Shown: positions 25,070 to 38,322, counted from the first letter of the stretch. The stretch: 64,000 nucleotides of DNA from Varroa destructor (GCF_002443255.2 NW_019211459.1:20195540-20259539), one strand, 5' to 3'. Numbers and translations are program-made. The notes: generated from the letters alone by a model not told the origin.

Positions 25070-27621
25070 TTGACTTTTAGCAATTGTAAGGTTATCTGAA
25101 TTACAATCAAAGCTGGTTTGTTTTTCTTTCTCTTTGAGCTTTCCCTCTTACACAGATATCTATTGTGTTTCTCGCTCAAACATGACGAGTAGTAAATATT
25201 ATCGAGTGCAACACACTTCTCGTGAAAAAACCTTGGCTTTTGTCGAATCAAAACGCTCTAAGACATTACACTTTTTTCATTAAATCAAAATTCAGTTGAA
25301 TTCGTCCTCGTTCAGTTGACTTCCTGCGAATAATGTTGCCTTGCCGCTTCTAAATGGCTAATTATCTATCGCTGCCATCACTAATTATCTATACTTTTGC
25401 CTTGATTTAGTTAAGCACCGCCTACTGTTGCACCCTTCGTTAAACACCGTTTATAAATGAAGGCTACTAATTTTTTATTTTGTACTTCACTCAAAAGGAT
25501 TGCCGAAATTTTAACTGAAAGTTGTCTACAACGCAATCCTTCTCCTAGACTAACTAAAACTAATAGCGTCTCTGTACATTTCCGGTAATTAAAATGACAG
25601 TCTTAGTTCAGGTACATCTTCAATGGAATATAATCTGTAGGCCCATTAACTATGTACCTGTACAAAGTAGACCAACAAGATAATTACAATAATGGTATAG
25701 ATGACACTACTATTCTCACTATTAGAAAAAACATTTTGATTAATATGCATATTTTTATCAATTATTATCATTATTTCTCAAAGCATAAAATAAATACTTT
25801 TTATAAGTCCTCAAACCTCCATTTCGTTGTTAGGGCAATACATAAACAATTTAAATTCGCACTTGATTTTCAGTAATCTACATAGAACTATTTTTCAAAG
25901 CAAAATCATACTCACGGCCTGTGTATCGCCAAGCCCTCAACAGTTTCTCACCGAAACGCCTTCTTTTAAAGGACGGGTAATCATTATATCATATAGGTCA
26001 CAGTTCACCGTTTTGGTAACTTACATTCCCATTGCAGTTCACTCTATACTTCGCCAGCAGGCACACCCCCGAAACTTGCCCTATTGGTAATATATTTTAT
26101 GCATGTGTTTTGTTGTGATTGCTTCTGTTTAAATTCTATATCGACGGTCCAGTTCTACCAAATAAGCTGGAAGCTACAAAGCGCAACTGATCTCAGCGCA
26201 TTCGGTGTAGAATTGTAATCACATTAGATTATACTTGATGGAAGGCCGTCTGCAAATTGGCAGGCGACGATGAACTCATCGACTTTCTTTAGATCAATAG
26301 AAGCTATAACAATAGATACCTCTTTCCGTTCATGTCGGCGTACAGTGCGATTTTGTTAGATAACGCGAATTTTCTTCTAATGTCAACAATAGTTACCTTC
26401 AATTGATGTCCTTCATGCCTATTCTTTTCAATAAGGATCACTTGCTAAGGGATAAAACAACTTCAGGTTGCGTTTACAAATTCCCTATCCGAAATTTTAC
26501 ACCGCTTATGCTGCTCGAACACATGTTTTGGCACGCCATCTATAGGCCCATTCTACCACATTTATGCTGTCACACTGTCCTGTGCTAATTTTCACTATCA
26601 ATCTTTTACTATTTTTCTTATTGTTTCCTTATTTCAGTTTATTCATTCTTAGCTTTTTACATGTACCCTGGAATTTTTACACACATGCTGATATCATCGG
26701 CTCGCCTCTTCATTTCTTCTGAGGTAGACACAGCCAGCATTTTCCTGCACTTAGTTTTACATCATATCATGAGAAGATAGTAGAATCGCTACATTATGCC
26801 CAGAAATCACTTTACCCGCGACAAAGAGGTATTTACTCGCTCGCATATTCAGAGCTACGCGTAGTTTACCTCAAGAGCACTGACATCAATCACCATCATG
26901 ATCGTATTCAGCATCATTAAATACCGTTTAGCCCATAAAAATAATAATCTGCCTAATCGCTCCTCGTTAAGGCAGAGTATCCTTCATGCAACAGTGGCGG
27001 CATTCCTGAATGTTTTTACAAAACAATATATCAAAGTTTACACCAGAAAACGAACCAATCACACTGGTGCCTTAGTTGACTACTGTTGACTGCTTTTTCC
27101 ATTGGTTCTTCACGTTGATAAATCACCATACCAATATCAACATTTATATGTGAACCTGCATTGGCCACCTATTCACTCTTCTTGAGAGCAGGCTCGCGTA
27201 TTTCGTGCATCAGTGCGCATTGGCAAAGTTACCTTCGACAGCCCCTTGCAAGGCTATCATGCTTTCAACACCGTGCACTGGACAATCATAGGTGCAAACT
27301 TTGTTTCCGTTTCACTCAAAAATTGACTCGTTTAAACGAAAACATGACCATTGGCGCCTGCATACCTGATCAGTTCTATCTTGAATTATGGGTTATAAGG
27401 TAGTTGCTGTCTTCAGTCAGTGTATTTTTCCATCTTTAATCCTTCGACGACCTGGCTTTTTATTTCTTGAATCTGTTGTCATTGTTGTTGTTCTCTTCAA
27501 CATAAATATCTTTATTGGTCTCGCTGTTTGTCGTTTTGTTGGTCATGTATTGTCGTTGTTGTTGTTGACATGAATAAAAGGTAACGTAGAAGTGGCGCTA
27601 GGTTCCATCCGTTGCCAGTCA

Positions 27622-27741
27622 TCACGGATGCTCTTGGTCGCTTCCGCTCAGCGTAATCACGTATTTAACAACAAACGCGAAAGCCGCGAAGCCAACGACA
27701 ACGCACAGATTCGTCAGAGCGGCGGCTAACGAAGACTGCAT
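27622..27741 (-). CDS. UBE2J2: UBE2J2 exon 6 (membrane anchor)
   Basis: Forty codons including the stop: a 20-residue hydrophobic anchor flanked by Lys, ending SGSDQEHP. Acceptor TTGTTACAG, phase 0. The GFAAFA core is the family signature. Confidence 0.9.
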   Translation of the reverse strand: MQSSLAAALTNLCVVVGFAAFAFVVKYVITLSGSDQEHP

Positions 27742-30700
27742 CTGTAACAAGGCCAAAAGAGGCCAAACGGCGGCCCCCAAAAAACATAAGCCACAATAAA
27801 AAAAACGGTTAATAATGTCCAGTAATTATAAAACCGCTACACGACCTGCGCTTCATGAGTCTCTGATTTCGCTCCTAAGAGGTACGGGACATTTGTGATT
27901 GAAGGACAAAAAAATTTAGAGTTAAAACGCACACAAAGTACGTAGCAGAAGATTTGCTTACTGCATCGGAGACAGGAAACTTGTTAGTGTTTACCATACA
28001 TCGTCATTATAAATTCGTTAATGACGAGCTGTAAAATTAAGGATACTTAAAAAAAAAAAAAGACAAATTACATTCTTTCTTAATTCCTCAACTGTGGCAA
28101 AATCGTCGCACGATTGCTTTCTTCGTAAAAAATTGTCTGCACTTTTCAGTGAATCAGAATATGACCGAGGACAATGGAAAGCGAAGGGAATAGTTACAGC
28201 AATAACCGACATGACTCCCCTCAGCTTTGCAAAGGTTTAAGGTTACCGTTTGAGGTCAACGTTATTATCATAAAATAAAGTATAACCGATAGAGACGAAT
28301 GTCCTCTAATCTAAAAGAGCAGTCTGATATCGTACCGATGAGTAAAATACGTAGTTTAAATGCAAACACAGCTTCTTTCTGCACATATATTGGAAATCGA
28401 CGCGATCCTCCGTGACCGCCCGCCAACTGACTTCTTACAAAGTCTCGCAGATCTTTTACGATTAGGTACAAACAGAAGCAGAAATAGATATTTGATTGAG
28501 TTGAGACAAAGTTGATCACTGATACCTTCCACCCCTGCCTCGCCTTCCCTGACACTGAGCACACCGTTCTTTGACTATGTTCGAGTAAAATGTTTTTCGC
28601 TAAAGTTCAGCGCTGATCGCGAAACGAACAAAGAAGAAAGTCGAAGAGGAGCTGTCCGGAGCGTATATATACTGAATTGGTCACTCAGCCATACAACATT
28701 CATTCATCCATCCGCTCGGGCACAGGCATACCTCTCGCCTTTAAGCTTTCTCACGCGCGCTCCTTGCGTCACTCACTTCGACTTGAATTGATGAAATCGG
28801 TGCCATTCTGCAATCGGAATCGAAAGGCTATTATAATGGCCGAAATTGTCTACTTCTGTGTCATTAATCTGAGTTCGCTAATATTTGTAACTGTCAGTGG
28901 CTAGTGTAAGATAGCGATTTCTTTTGTCCAGCTCTCGACAAGAATCCCTTAAAAGAATATTCGATGGTCGACCCCAACAGGAGACCAATAGAATGAAGTT
29001 AGTGTGTCGCAGGCGGTCTCATGAAGGTAAACGTCCATGTGGTTTGAAGGAAAGGATATGAAATACGCTACGAGTTTATGTCCATTAGACATTGAAGCTT
29101 TCCTAGCAATGAGCCAGGCATGAACACGGTGAATTTTCGAAGTAAATAACGATTTTAATAAGGCGATTTTAACCAGATAACGAATTTTGAGGTAAGCACT
29201 ATTTATACGCCAGAATCTAAAGTTTGGCGTGACGAATACTGCTAGTTTTAAGTTCGATCATATAGAACCTAAAAAATTCAACTATCGCATAGCAGTCGCA
29301 CAAGATACCTACATCTGCTTTCACAAACTTGTGCTGCGCTTTTCATGAGGAGATGTCAGGATGTTTTTCAGTTACAGTTTACGGCGCTTTTGTCACCTTC
29401 GGTTTGATTTCCCTACTATCAGAAGTCAGCTTTGAACGGGTTCACTTTTGACTTTCCGATTGCTTCTAAGTAAGCCTCGGTTATTTTTTGTTGATAATGT
29501 GGAGAATCCTTTGCTAGCATTTGGTCGCGAAGGTCATTTGGAACGCAAAAACGCATATAAAAACGATTAGAAAATCGTTTTGAATACATTTGGGCAAGTA
29601 CCACTTAAAACATTGATGAGCATTATGTTGCAATTTTTATATGGAGTTTAGCTAAAACCGTTATCATGGTGAGAATTACTGAGTACATAGTTCGAGACTT
29701 CCAAGAACATTAAATATGCCTTCTTAGCGAGAAGGTAACATGGGTGTTTGATGACCCTGTTGGTTTCAACATCTTGCAATGATCTCTACCTCTGTAAATA
29801 CAAGTAGTTAGCACAAACCTGTTAATAGTAGTGGAACTAATACGAGTTTGCATATAACTGTTTAAAAGTCTCACCTGATTAACGCCGGACGCAATAGCTG
29901 GTGGAACGAGTGCCTCTAATTGTCTCCGTTCTGTTTCACGATTTTTTAGAATATCGCGGCACTCCTGAGGATTTAGCACGGTCGCATATTTACCGGTGAG
30001 TCAGTATTCACGAACATAAGAAATAAACTTCATCTACAATAGAAAGCCTACACGACTTATAGATATATATATATATGGAGATATAAAACTTATAGATATA
30101 AGTTTTATATCTATAAAATTTGTAAATAAAATTTTCCACAGAAGACAAACGGCAAAGTGATAACTAATGTAACGGGCAAATCAAAAACAATCTCCTGTGA
30201 GGTTTTAATGCTTAGCCACGTTTTCACAAAATGATTTTATAGGCCGATTTTGGAAATATGTATTAGCTAAAAGTAAACAGCATCTCGCTTATATCGTATT
30301 TTACAGAGTGGGAGACAAGTGTCGATGTTTTCTTATAAATTATTCCTAAGACGTTTTGCATGTATTAAGAATGCAATTGCCGATTATCATGTTCACTCCA
30401 TATTGAGTCCTTATATATTACTATATGCCATTATACATACTAAATATTATTTACCATGATTGCATAGTTTTATTTTGAGAGCTATATTGCGTACTGAAAT
30501 TTTAAAATATTCCTCTCATGATCCGCTAACAAGCTTATTATAATAAAGCTTGCGCCAGGCAATATTGCTATAATTTGCTAAAATGCAAAAACACTTTACA
30601 TACAGCTAGAGAGAGTTGAATTTGGCGCTGATAGCAGGTGAAAAAAATGCAAGCGCTTAATATGCAAAAAGGAGCAGAAAGCTTTTTGAAAACTTTTGAA

Positions 30701-33307
30701 GATTAGAACGGTTCTGAATTCATATATGAAAAATCCATGTACATCAAATATGGCTTCTACATTATTTTGATAAATTTTAAAGCCTAGTAAGAATTTTTGG
30801 TTTGACTTTCCTTCGTCGGATCATCCAGAAGCCGACCAAAAACCGGCAACAACATAGTTTTTTAAGGACAAGAATTAAAGAATTACAGTAGGGGGTTCGC
30901 TTCGCATGAAGCATTATATAATAGGTGATTTTCGCTTAGATCCCAAGAGCGCTATTTTGTTCTGGAATTTCTAATACCAATCGAGAATCGAATGAACACA
31001 TGTCCACTATGACAATTTTGGATGGGTTTGTTCAAAAAAAAAGTATAGGTATATAGGGTGAAATATTAAGTCAACGTTACAAAAATTTGAGAAAGAAACC
31101 ATCATGATATTTTTTTTTTAATAGATTCTGTGATCGAACGTTTGTTTCGTACCTCGGCAAGTTTCGGGAAGAGTTCACAAAATTGTCTGTCCCTAAGATT
31201 GAACTCGATACTCTGTTCCGCTAACAATCGTTTCTCATGATCGCTGGATTCAACCGAGCCAAGAGTTGGGGTATTTTCGCACATGAAGCTTTGAAGACCC
31301 AGAAGGATGGGACCGGCGCTCCACGTGGGGTTCCACGTTTCTGGATGAAAGTCACTAATTGAAAGGCACAGTCGGGTGTTCGTCTTGAATCTAAAGTTTC
31401 GTACATCGCAATCAGATGAGATGGCAGAAAAGATTATTCAGAATATTGATTATATTGATAAACGTTCCTTAGGAATTCCCAAATTCCTTAGGATGTTCTT
31501 ACGTTTTCTGTTCATAATTGCACCAATTTACTGATCCGTTTATCCACATGTTGATTTTATCAAAATCCCTACAAGCTCATACATCGCGATAGCGGTATTT
31601 AAACATAACTGAATGAAAGAACATAAAAAGCGTCAAGACAATTTGTGGACAGCCGTTCTTGTACCTTCCTTTAATTGACCTTTATTATTGATACAAATAA
31701 TAATCCAATTAATATTTTTATTATTTAATAATTTACTCATTCAATGCATTGGTAATAATTTCGTTATCCTTTATTGAAGTTCCGCATCCTCCAAAAGCTA
31801 TCGTGTATCGCAAAAGTGTATCGTAAAAATAAAAGTGTATCCTAACAACAACAAAGATGCATTTTGTAACCTTTACTCTGGAAAACTAACCAAGGACACT
31901 AAAATGTAACATTCTGTTTGTTCTACGAACCGTCCATTTGGTGTGCTCATGTAGATGGAAGGCGGTTTAAACGGAAACTCCTGAGGAAAGACCAACTTCC
32001 CATGATAAAAACCACCTGAAGTTCAAATGAAATATGAGAGTGTATCTTTTACGATCAAACTAACTTAGGTAGCAAACAGTATTCTGAAGTCTTACCTTGG
32101 TACGGCGTATCAGGAGTACCAATAACCACATAATGCCTGGAAATAGAACCACGTATAGCAGATTAAAACTAATCCAGTTTTCTTGCAAACAAACAAAACA
32201 AAATCAAAGAAAGTCGTAGATTGTCTTGTGAGTCAGTAGCACTGTAATTAGCATCAACTGCGTGTTCTGCGATAACATTTTATAACAGACATAAAAAGAT
32301 TATTTGCCTTAAGTAAAAATCACAAACATGGACGCTTACTAGAACGCACTAGAGACAGGAATTCGCCGTATTGAAACATGCAATGAACATTATATATGTA
32401 AAAAATGTTAGTTCGTTATTAGCTATACTCTTGGAAGCCGGTTAGTATATGCTAAAGAAGTATAACCCCAATAAACAACAACGGATCCATGAAAAATACG
32501 TAAGAATTTTATAATAGAGCCGCAATCCGCTAGAGACAAAACAGCTCATGGCATTCACAACAAATCTTATGTGAATCCAATAACAAAAGACACGTGGATC
32601 TAACATGCAATAAAAACTTGTTGCATGCTATTATTAAATGGTTATGACGGATCCAGTCAGAGACAGTCACTCCATCACATTCCCTAGATAACGACTTCGC
32701 AAGCGAATTGTTCGATGTGGACTTACTTCGTAAGCTCGCACGCTTGTTTATCTAGATGTCATAACATACGGCGTTTACGTCATATACTGTAGACCACGCT
32801 CAGGCGCATAACGCCCTTTGAGCCGTGTTTCAAGTAAAAAGCAACGTTATATTAATCATCAGGGTATATTTTTAGTTGAGCATAGAATTTCAATATTATA
32901 TATATACCTCGTTGCTTGCGTATTCTTAATTATTATTCTGTGGCTAATTTAAATTTGGCAGACTAGTCCACTGTACCATCTTCTATTGAAGCGTCTCTAG
33001 ATAAAAATTTGCACCCAAATAAGATTTTGTTACTGAAATATCTTTAAAATGTGACGGAAGCTGTGAGGATTTAAGATGCCAGTACTTTCGTACCCCATTT
33101 CTATGGAATTACGGTGCCAAACTGAGACCAAAGATTGAATCGCCACTTTGCCTAAGTACGCATCAAAATTAATCAATTGTATCTCTTTTTATTAACTTAC
33201 CACTCGAGAATGTTATCCGGTACGGGTATTGTGCACACGTACGGAATTGGCTCTTTAGCCAATCGAAGGTAGTCCTGTTTCAGTCTCAGAGTCGCCGTTC
33301 GCATCAT
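27622..33307 (-). CDS. UBE2J2: Ubiquitin-conjugating enzyme E2 J2 (Ubc6-like, ER tail-anchored)
   Basis: Six exons on the minus strand: 33307-33201, 32136-32096, 32015-31931, 31390-31153, 29964-29875 and 27741-27622. They join in phase to about 226 residues (human form 259). The UBC fold is clear: [10 protein letters not shown], then [21 protein letters not shown], the catalytic region [18 protein letters not shown] with Cys86, and TPTLGS. The last exon encodes a C-terminal membrane anchor ([20 protein letters not shown]) closely resembling the vertebrate UBE2J2 tail. Family role: E2 of the ER membrane acting with ERAD E3 ligases, including ubiquitination at hydroxylated residues. Cys, tail and [11 protein letters not shown] distinguish it from UBE2J1. 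The cytosolic linker (exon 5) is the least certain part, and a small exon may be missing between 29875 and 27741. An in-frame TAA two codons before the double ATG supports the start. Confidence 0.93.
29875..29964 (-). CDS. UBE2J2: UBE2J2 exon 5 (cytosolic linker, provisional)
   Basis: Thirty codons, [20 protein letters not shown] then [10 protein letters not shown], phase 0 at both ends, with CAG|GTGAGA as donor. It extends the charged helix after FPKLAE, as in the family. The linker is not conserved enough to prove membership. Confidence 0.6.
30079..30112. repeat. Perfect AT-rich hairpin, 14-bp arms, 6-nt loop
   Basis: AGATATAAAACTTA, a six-base loop, then its exact reverse complement. Lies inside a UBE2J2 intron beside a TA run; probably slippage-derived. 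Confidence 0.85.
31153..31390 (-). CDS. UBE2J2: UBE2J2 exon 4 (catalytic cysteine)
   Basis: 238 nt encoding [19 protein letters not shown] through [17 protein letters not shown]. Contains the active-site Cys. Ends at GAG|GTACGA, phase 0. Confidence 0.92.
31931..32015 (-). CDS. UBE2J2: UBE2J2 exon 3
   Basis: 85 nt encoding [20 protein letters not shown] and on to STPNGR. The donor is GTTCGT, a weak but phase-correct GT site. Confidence 0.9.
32096..32136 (-). CDS. UBE2J2: UBE2J2 exon 2
   Basis: A 41-nt micro-exon encoding [13 protein letters not shown], homologous to the first UBC strands. Flanked by TTTCCAG and GTAAGA. Confidence 0.9.
33201..33307 (-). CDS. UBE2J2: UBE2J2 exon 1 (N-terminal helix)
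   Basis: Starts at the double ATG (33307), encodes [16 protein letters not shown] and [17 protein letters not shown]; donor GTAAGT; phase 2. Confidence 0.9.
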
Positions 33308-33460
33308 CTTTACAGATTATGGCGTTGTTTTCGCTGCTACAGCTCTGGTTAAAATCCCTTCTTTGTTGTCGTTTGGTATGTGTTTATTTCTAGTACGGTG
33401 TTCCTATACACTTGTCACCGCCTGTATTAATAACATCCTGCACCGACAACATTCACCAAC

Positions 33461-34330
33461 AGACTTTGGGTGAGTACTGGCTAACTGCGCGGCAAGACAT
33501 TTGCGGAACGCTATCTTCGTATACACGGGCACGTATGACCCTTTAATTCTTTAATTAACCAAACTCGGCTTCATCGTTCAGTTTTAAGCAAATCGACGAC
33601 GCACCTGCTCCGTGGATAACTTTCCTTAGCGATGCCAGGACCGATTAGCCATTTTTTTTCGCTTTTTTTTTCCCAAACTCAAGTCGTCAGTTTAACAATC
33701 AGATGGCTTCTCATTTCGACAGTGAACAGCAGGCAGACAGGTACTGGCTAGCTTAGAGACAAACTGAATTTAGTGGAATAAAAAGTTTAATTTTGGGGCC
33801 CAGTCAGCTTGCTGTCCCCCTCGTTCTTTTGCGAGAACCACCAACCACCAATCAATAGCCGATGTAGCGCCTAAAGGGAAAACATTCACCGGAGACTACC
33901 TCAACAACTGACGATTGTCGCTTTCAACTGTGTCGGTGTCGTGTGAAATTTACAATGTACCGATAGCAAGAGGTTGTCTCCTTTTTACCTTCTCACTTGC
34001 CTCCCTGCAGTTAAAATCATCCCTTGTTACTCCCACTTACAGCATAACAACAGAGAACTGCGGATCAAGGATAGACCAGCGACAAGCAATGACGACAACG
34101 ACGACGAAGAACCTATAGTACGCCTGCTGTCTACAGTATTCGACTTCCACTCTCAACTGTTTGTTCCCAGGTAGAAGTCGGAAATGGACATTGCCTCAGC
34201 AGAAAACTGCTGAAGACCACACGGTACGTGCAGCAGACGAAGTAATGATTGCTGTGACAGAGATCGTCGTAATACTGCTACCGCTAACAGAACTACCGCT
34301 GTTGATAGCTGTTGTGAATAGTTGGAAAGA
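33461..34330 (+). repeat. Left arm of a large inverted duplication
   Basis: This arm is an imperfect reverse complement of about 34760-35627. Landmarks in order: ACTTTGGGTGAGTACTGG (33463), GGGGCCCAGTCAGC near 33796, CTTCTCACTTGCCTCCCTGC near 33990 and TGCCTCAGCAGAAAACTGCT near 34193. Each has a partner in reversed order on the right arm, with scattered mismatches and small indels. The open frames in the arm look like shadows of the same sequence rather than genes. Confidence 0.88.
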
Positions 34331-34759
34331 AAGTCACTCCCGTTGTTACTGCTGGAGGAGTCCGGAAATGCGCATTGAGGGGCGGAAGCAGGGCGGAGTA
34401 CACGACGACGGATGAAAACGCCTGCAGCGGCCACCGTTGATCGATCAAAGAAGGCGAACACCATTCGAACGAGTTGTAACGAGGTAATGAGCACAGAACG
34501 AGCAAGCTAGGTAGACAGGAGAAAACATACAGCAAAGTGCAGAAGACCGATGTAGCGACAGGGGATTTCGTTGCTGCTTGTTATGATATTGTAACGCTGC
34601 CCTTGTGACTAGTCTTGCTTCTATGATGATTGCCACGAAGACAGTAGAAGTCACGAACACTAACGACAATCTCGTTACCACCAAGTTACCTCACCAGTTA
34701 GCACAATATAATTTTTCTACGCCTCGTTGCACTTCTTAACTACAAAATGCTATGCTGTT

Positions 34760-35627
34760 ACCACCGCAACAGCGGTTATCCCGAAACAGCAGGCGATTTC
34801 ATAGATGGCAACAGCGCTGGCTCTTAACAACACTATGATGGTCTCCGTCATAGCAATCGGTACTTCGGCTGCTGTGATCTTCAGCAGTTTTCTGCTGAGG
34901 CAATGTCCATTCCCGAGATTTCTACCTGGGAGCAAACAGAGAGTGACAACCGAATATTGTAGACCGCAGGCGTACTGCAGACTCCTGAGGTTCTTCGTTG
35001 TCGTTGTCGTCATTGTTTGTCACTATTCTATTCCTGATCCCTGAAGTGGGAGTAAGAAGAGATAATTTTAGCTGCAGGGAGACAAGTGAGAAGGTGAAAA
35101 TGAGACAACCTCTTTCTACCGGCGTATCATAAACCTCACACGACACCGACACAGCCAAAGGCAACAGTCGTCAGTTGCTGAAGTAGTCTCCGGTGAATGT
35201 TTCCCCTTTAGGCGCTACATCGACTATTGATTGGTGGCTGGTGGTTCCTGCAAAAGAACGAGGGGGACAGCAATCTGACTGGGCTCCGAAATTTGTCTTT
35301 TTGATTTCACTAAATTCACTTGGACTCTAATCTAGTCAGTACCTGTCTGCCTGCTGTTCACTGTCAAGATGAGGAGTCATCTGATCGTTAAACTGGCGAC
35401 TTGAGTTCGGAAAAAAAGAGAAAAAAAAAAACTGGGTAATCGGTCCTGGCATCGGTAAGGAAAACTATCCGCGGAGCAGGCGCGTCGTCCATTGACTTGA
35501 TGTTGAACGAGGAAAAAACCGAGTTCTATTCAGTTATAGAATCAGAGGGTCATCCGTGCCCGTGTGTGCTAAGATAGTGTTCCGCAGGTGTTCTATCTCG
35601 CTGTTGGCCAGTACTCACCCAAAGTCA
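34760..35627 (-). repeat. Right arm of a large inverted duplication
   Basis: Partner of the left arm, of nearly equal length, separated from it by about 430 bp. The outer end coincides with a GTGAGT splice-donor-like sequence on the minus strand (near 35614), which is also the outer end of the left arm. The inner boundary is blurred by divergence and may extend 20-40 bp further. Confidence 0.88.
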
Positions 35628-36125
35628 ACACAGTTCAACTAAAACACATCAACGTCAACACCACTACCGTAATCACCACTCCCTCGCTCACGCAGTGAAT
35701 CAGTTCGCACCACGATGCGCCGCAGCTGGCGGGCGATTGTAAATCAGTGACGAGAATCTCAACAAGAAAGACAGGATGCAAAACATACCGTACAGTCTGC
35801 AAGCGGCCGGTTTGGTGGCTTTGCTTGGGTCAGAACATCGGCTGTGGCTAGAAGAGGGCCCTGTACGAAATCGGCTTTGACGTTTATGGCGAGATGAAAT
35901 TTCAGCAATTCGTCGCCGACCGTGAGTTTGTATTGTCGCGCCACCGCAGCGGCAACAAGCGCAGCAGCAGATGAATGGATGACGCTTACGCGCTCCTGCC
36001 GTTGCTGCCGTAAGATCAATGTGAAGTAAATGCAGCACTGTAATTGGTGACTGTGAGCGGTTTCGCGCATCTAAAGGCATCAGATGGACGCATTCTTGAC
36101 GACTAGAAAAGTAACAAAACAAAGA
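35628..36125 (-). promoter_or_regulatory. GC-richer stretch, likely UBE2J2 promoter or 5' untranslated exon
   Basis: Directly upstream of UBE2J2 on its strand, with higher GC and CpG than the flanks and a GTGAGT donor at its lower edge. It could be a noncoding first exon spliced to the exon at 33307. Two overlapping minus-strand frames of 140 and 103 codons occur here but show no recognisable motif. Confidence 0.4.
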
Positions 36126-38322
36126 CGTAGAATGTATTGTGACAGAATAGAGAATGGACGGAGTTGACGCGAATAAGCAAAAGACTATTGAAACCGTATC
36201 TTTTAATAACAGGTGTTTGCTAATGGGAGTGTGTTACTAGTATTTATATACTGTGATGTTTATAAGAGTCAATATGGCATTTTGTAGCCATTTGCCTATA
36301 GACCGATTGACGTCAATTGAATGGAAAAAAGTGCGTGTATTATTTTTTGTATTTTTTTTTGTCTATGAATTAAATACGTGCACGTACAGCGTATACAGAA
36401 CACCGCTTATGGACATAAGAACGCAATGCTAACGATGCTAAATAAACCATCTTGAAAACCATTGCAACCTAAACCTTTTCACTGCACACCACTCATAAAC
36501 GGGCCTTTTAACCATACATAAAGTTACCCTGTAAGCTATCATAGATCACTACTCGTTAATTGAATCACGATTCTTTTTATAACGGCCGTTTTCTCAAACG
36601 ACAAAACTCATGATATATAAATGGCTTTTTAACTGTCAGTTATTAATACAAGCTTAAAAATTACTGTTTCGAGCTTTTTGTTTAGTATTAACGTGAAAAC
36701 CTGACAATTTTTTTTGCAGAATGAAAGTACTTTATAGGGTATTGGTTTTGAAATTTATGGTAGCAAAATTATTGTACGTATGTTGTATGGCTAGATTAAA
36801 AATTTTTGGCCATCGAAGGCTTTTTTAAGTTAGCCATAATAAAAAAAAAAAAGAAAAAGTAATGCCACTGAATCCAGTATTTGCTGGGTTTGATTTCATT
36901 TGCATTCGTATAATAGTCATTAATGTTAGTCTGATTCTAATGGCGTTATGTTTGTCGGGTAAAATTTTTTGATAGGCGCCTAAGTTGACCTGTAAATGAG
37001 CTTTAACAGGAAAAAAAACTTTGTTTCCGAACCGTAGATGAGTTTTATATAGATCTATAGGCCTTTACTTTTCTTACGACTTACTTTCACGGTTGAAAAT
37101 ATACTGGAGCGTGCTCCTTCTAAAAAACTATAGTTTAAATTTAAAAATTTTGAAAATTATGTTGCCTGCGTAAATTGAAACATACTCGTCAAAGACCTTC
37201 ATCGAGTTTAAATTTGATTACATTCGAATCTCATAGGTTTTTTTGGCGCACTTCTGCTTGAAGTACTTGACCATTTCTAGCTTTTGAGCGTCTTTGGACG
37301 TCGCTACGAAAGCCGTGAAATGCATGCACTAGGGCTCAAAGCCAAGCAAGCTTTATACGTGTCCCGCTGACCTTATTCTACACTTAATGCTACTGAATGT
37401 CTTCGCGGCCTTCGTCTGCTTTGAACGCTTACCAGTTTGTTTGACAAACATTATTAGCTGGATATTACTAACTAGTGAGAGCTCCAAATAAGTTTTCGGT
37501 GAAGAGAGCTAAGAAAATTTACTGGACAGATGTGCGCAATAGCCGTATTATAGCTAGGTCTTATTGTTTATGTACTGCTGCGTTACGATGACATTTGATC
37601 GTAGGCAAGTAGGCAGAATATTTGCAAAGCGTTGACGAGGTGAAATCGAATAAAGGAAGTGGGGTCGAAAAATGAAACTATTTGTCAGATCGAGCTCTGG
37701 GTTTGTTGTATCATCCTTGTGAGTATTTCAGCTGAATTGCATGCACCGCCGACGGATGGCGTCAGGGGCCACCACACTGATGTAGCCTGTTACCCGCATA
37801 ACCAGGTCGTATCTAACTGGGCTGCTAGGTGAAAGGTGACCAAGACTTCGTTAACGATCGTCTGAAATCCTAGCAGACTCTTGCTTTACAGGGCAAAAAG
37901 ATTGACTCTTGAACCTGCTAATTTTTTGCAAAAAGTGAAAAACAGTCTGTGTCCAAGTGTTGTACAGCCGTCTGAGTAAATTTCATTTGAATAAATTTTA
38001 CCAGCTCACTTGCCCGGTTTTCTATATAACACACATATATAAAAGCTGAAGAACTCTTATAGACGGAAGTGTAAGAGGAACGCATCGAAAACTGACATCA
38101 GCAAGTAGAACAAGGCGAGGCAACGAGAGCAAGAAAATTGGTCAAGTGCAAAATTACGTCATGACGAATATTGTCACCGCTGTTACAGTGAATAAGAAAT
38201 AAGATAACGTACTGTTCTGTTGTATGATATAAGTTGCGGCTGTATTGGCAAAAAGAAGACTATTCTCTGGATAATTTTTAAAGCGCGTATTCCGAATTGA
38301 TCGTTTACATCAACTCGTAAAA
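36126..38322. other. Intergenic region between UBE2J2 and Spt4
   Basis: The two genes diverge from here. AT-rich with poly-A/T tracts; I see no coding exon. The 38230-38322 part should hold the Spt4 5' UTR. Confidence 0.45.

Larger units (their letters stand above)
20296..27621. other. Intergenic region between the adaptor gene and UBE2J2, mobile-element relics only
   Basis: The two flanking genes converge here, so their 3' UTRs should lie at the two ends. Apart from the mariner relics and repeats listed separately, I see no coding motif. Open frames at 20646-20885, 22783-22986, 25652-26090 and 27161-27573 have no recognisable domain or codon-level signal. Confidence 0.5.

Noticed and set aside
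29419..29604. Minus-strand 61-codon frame considered as a UBE2J2 exon or separate gene
   Set aside because: The frame that would follow exon 5 in phase is different and lacks the family's anchor; the true anchor is at 27622-27741. No separate family was recognised.
33915..35164. Many 65-115-codon frames on both strands
   Set aside because: They mirror one another because the region is an inverted duplication; none has a protein motif.
35700..36122. 140-codon Cys-rich minus-strand frame as a gene
   Set aside because: Overlaps another long frame on the same strand, has no known domain and sits where the UBE2J2 5' region is expected.
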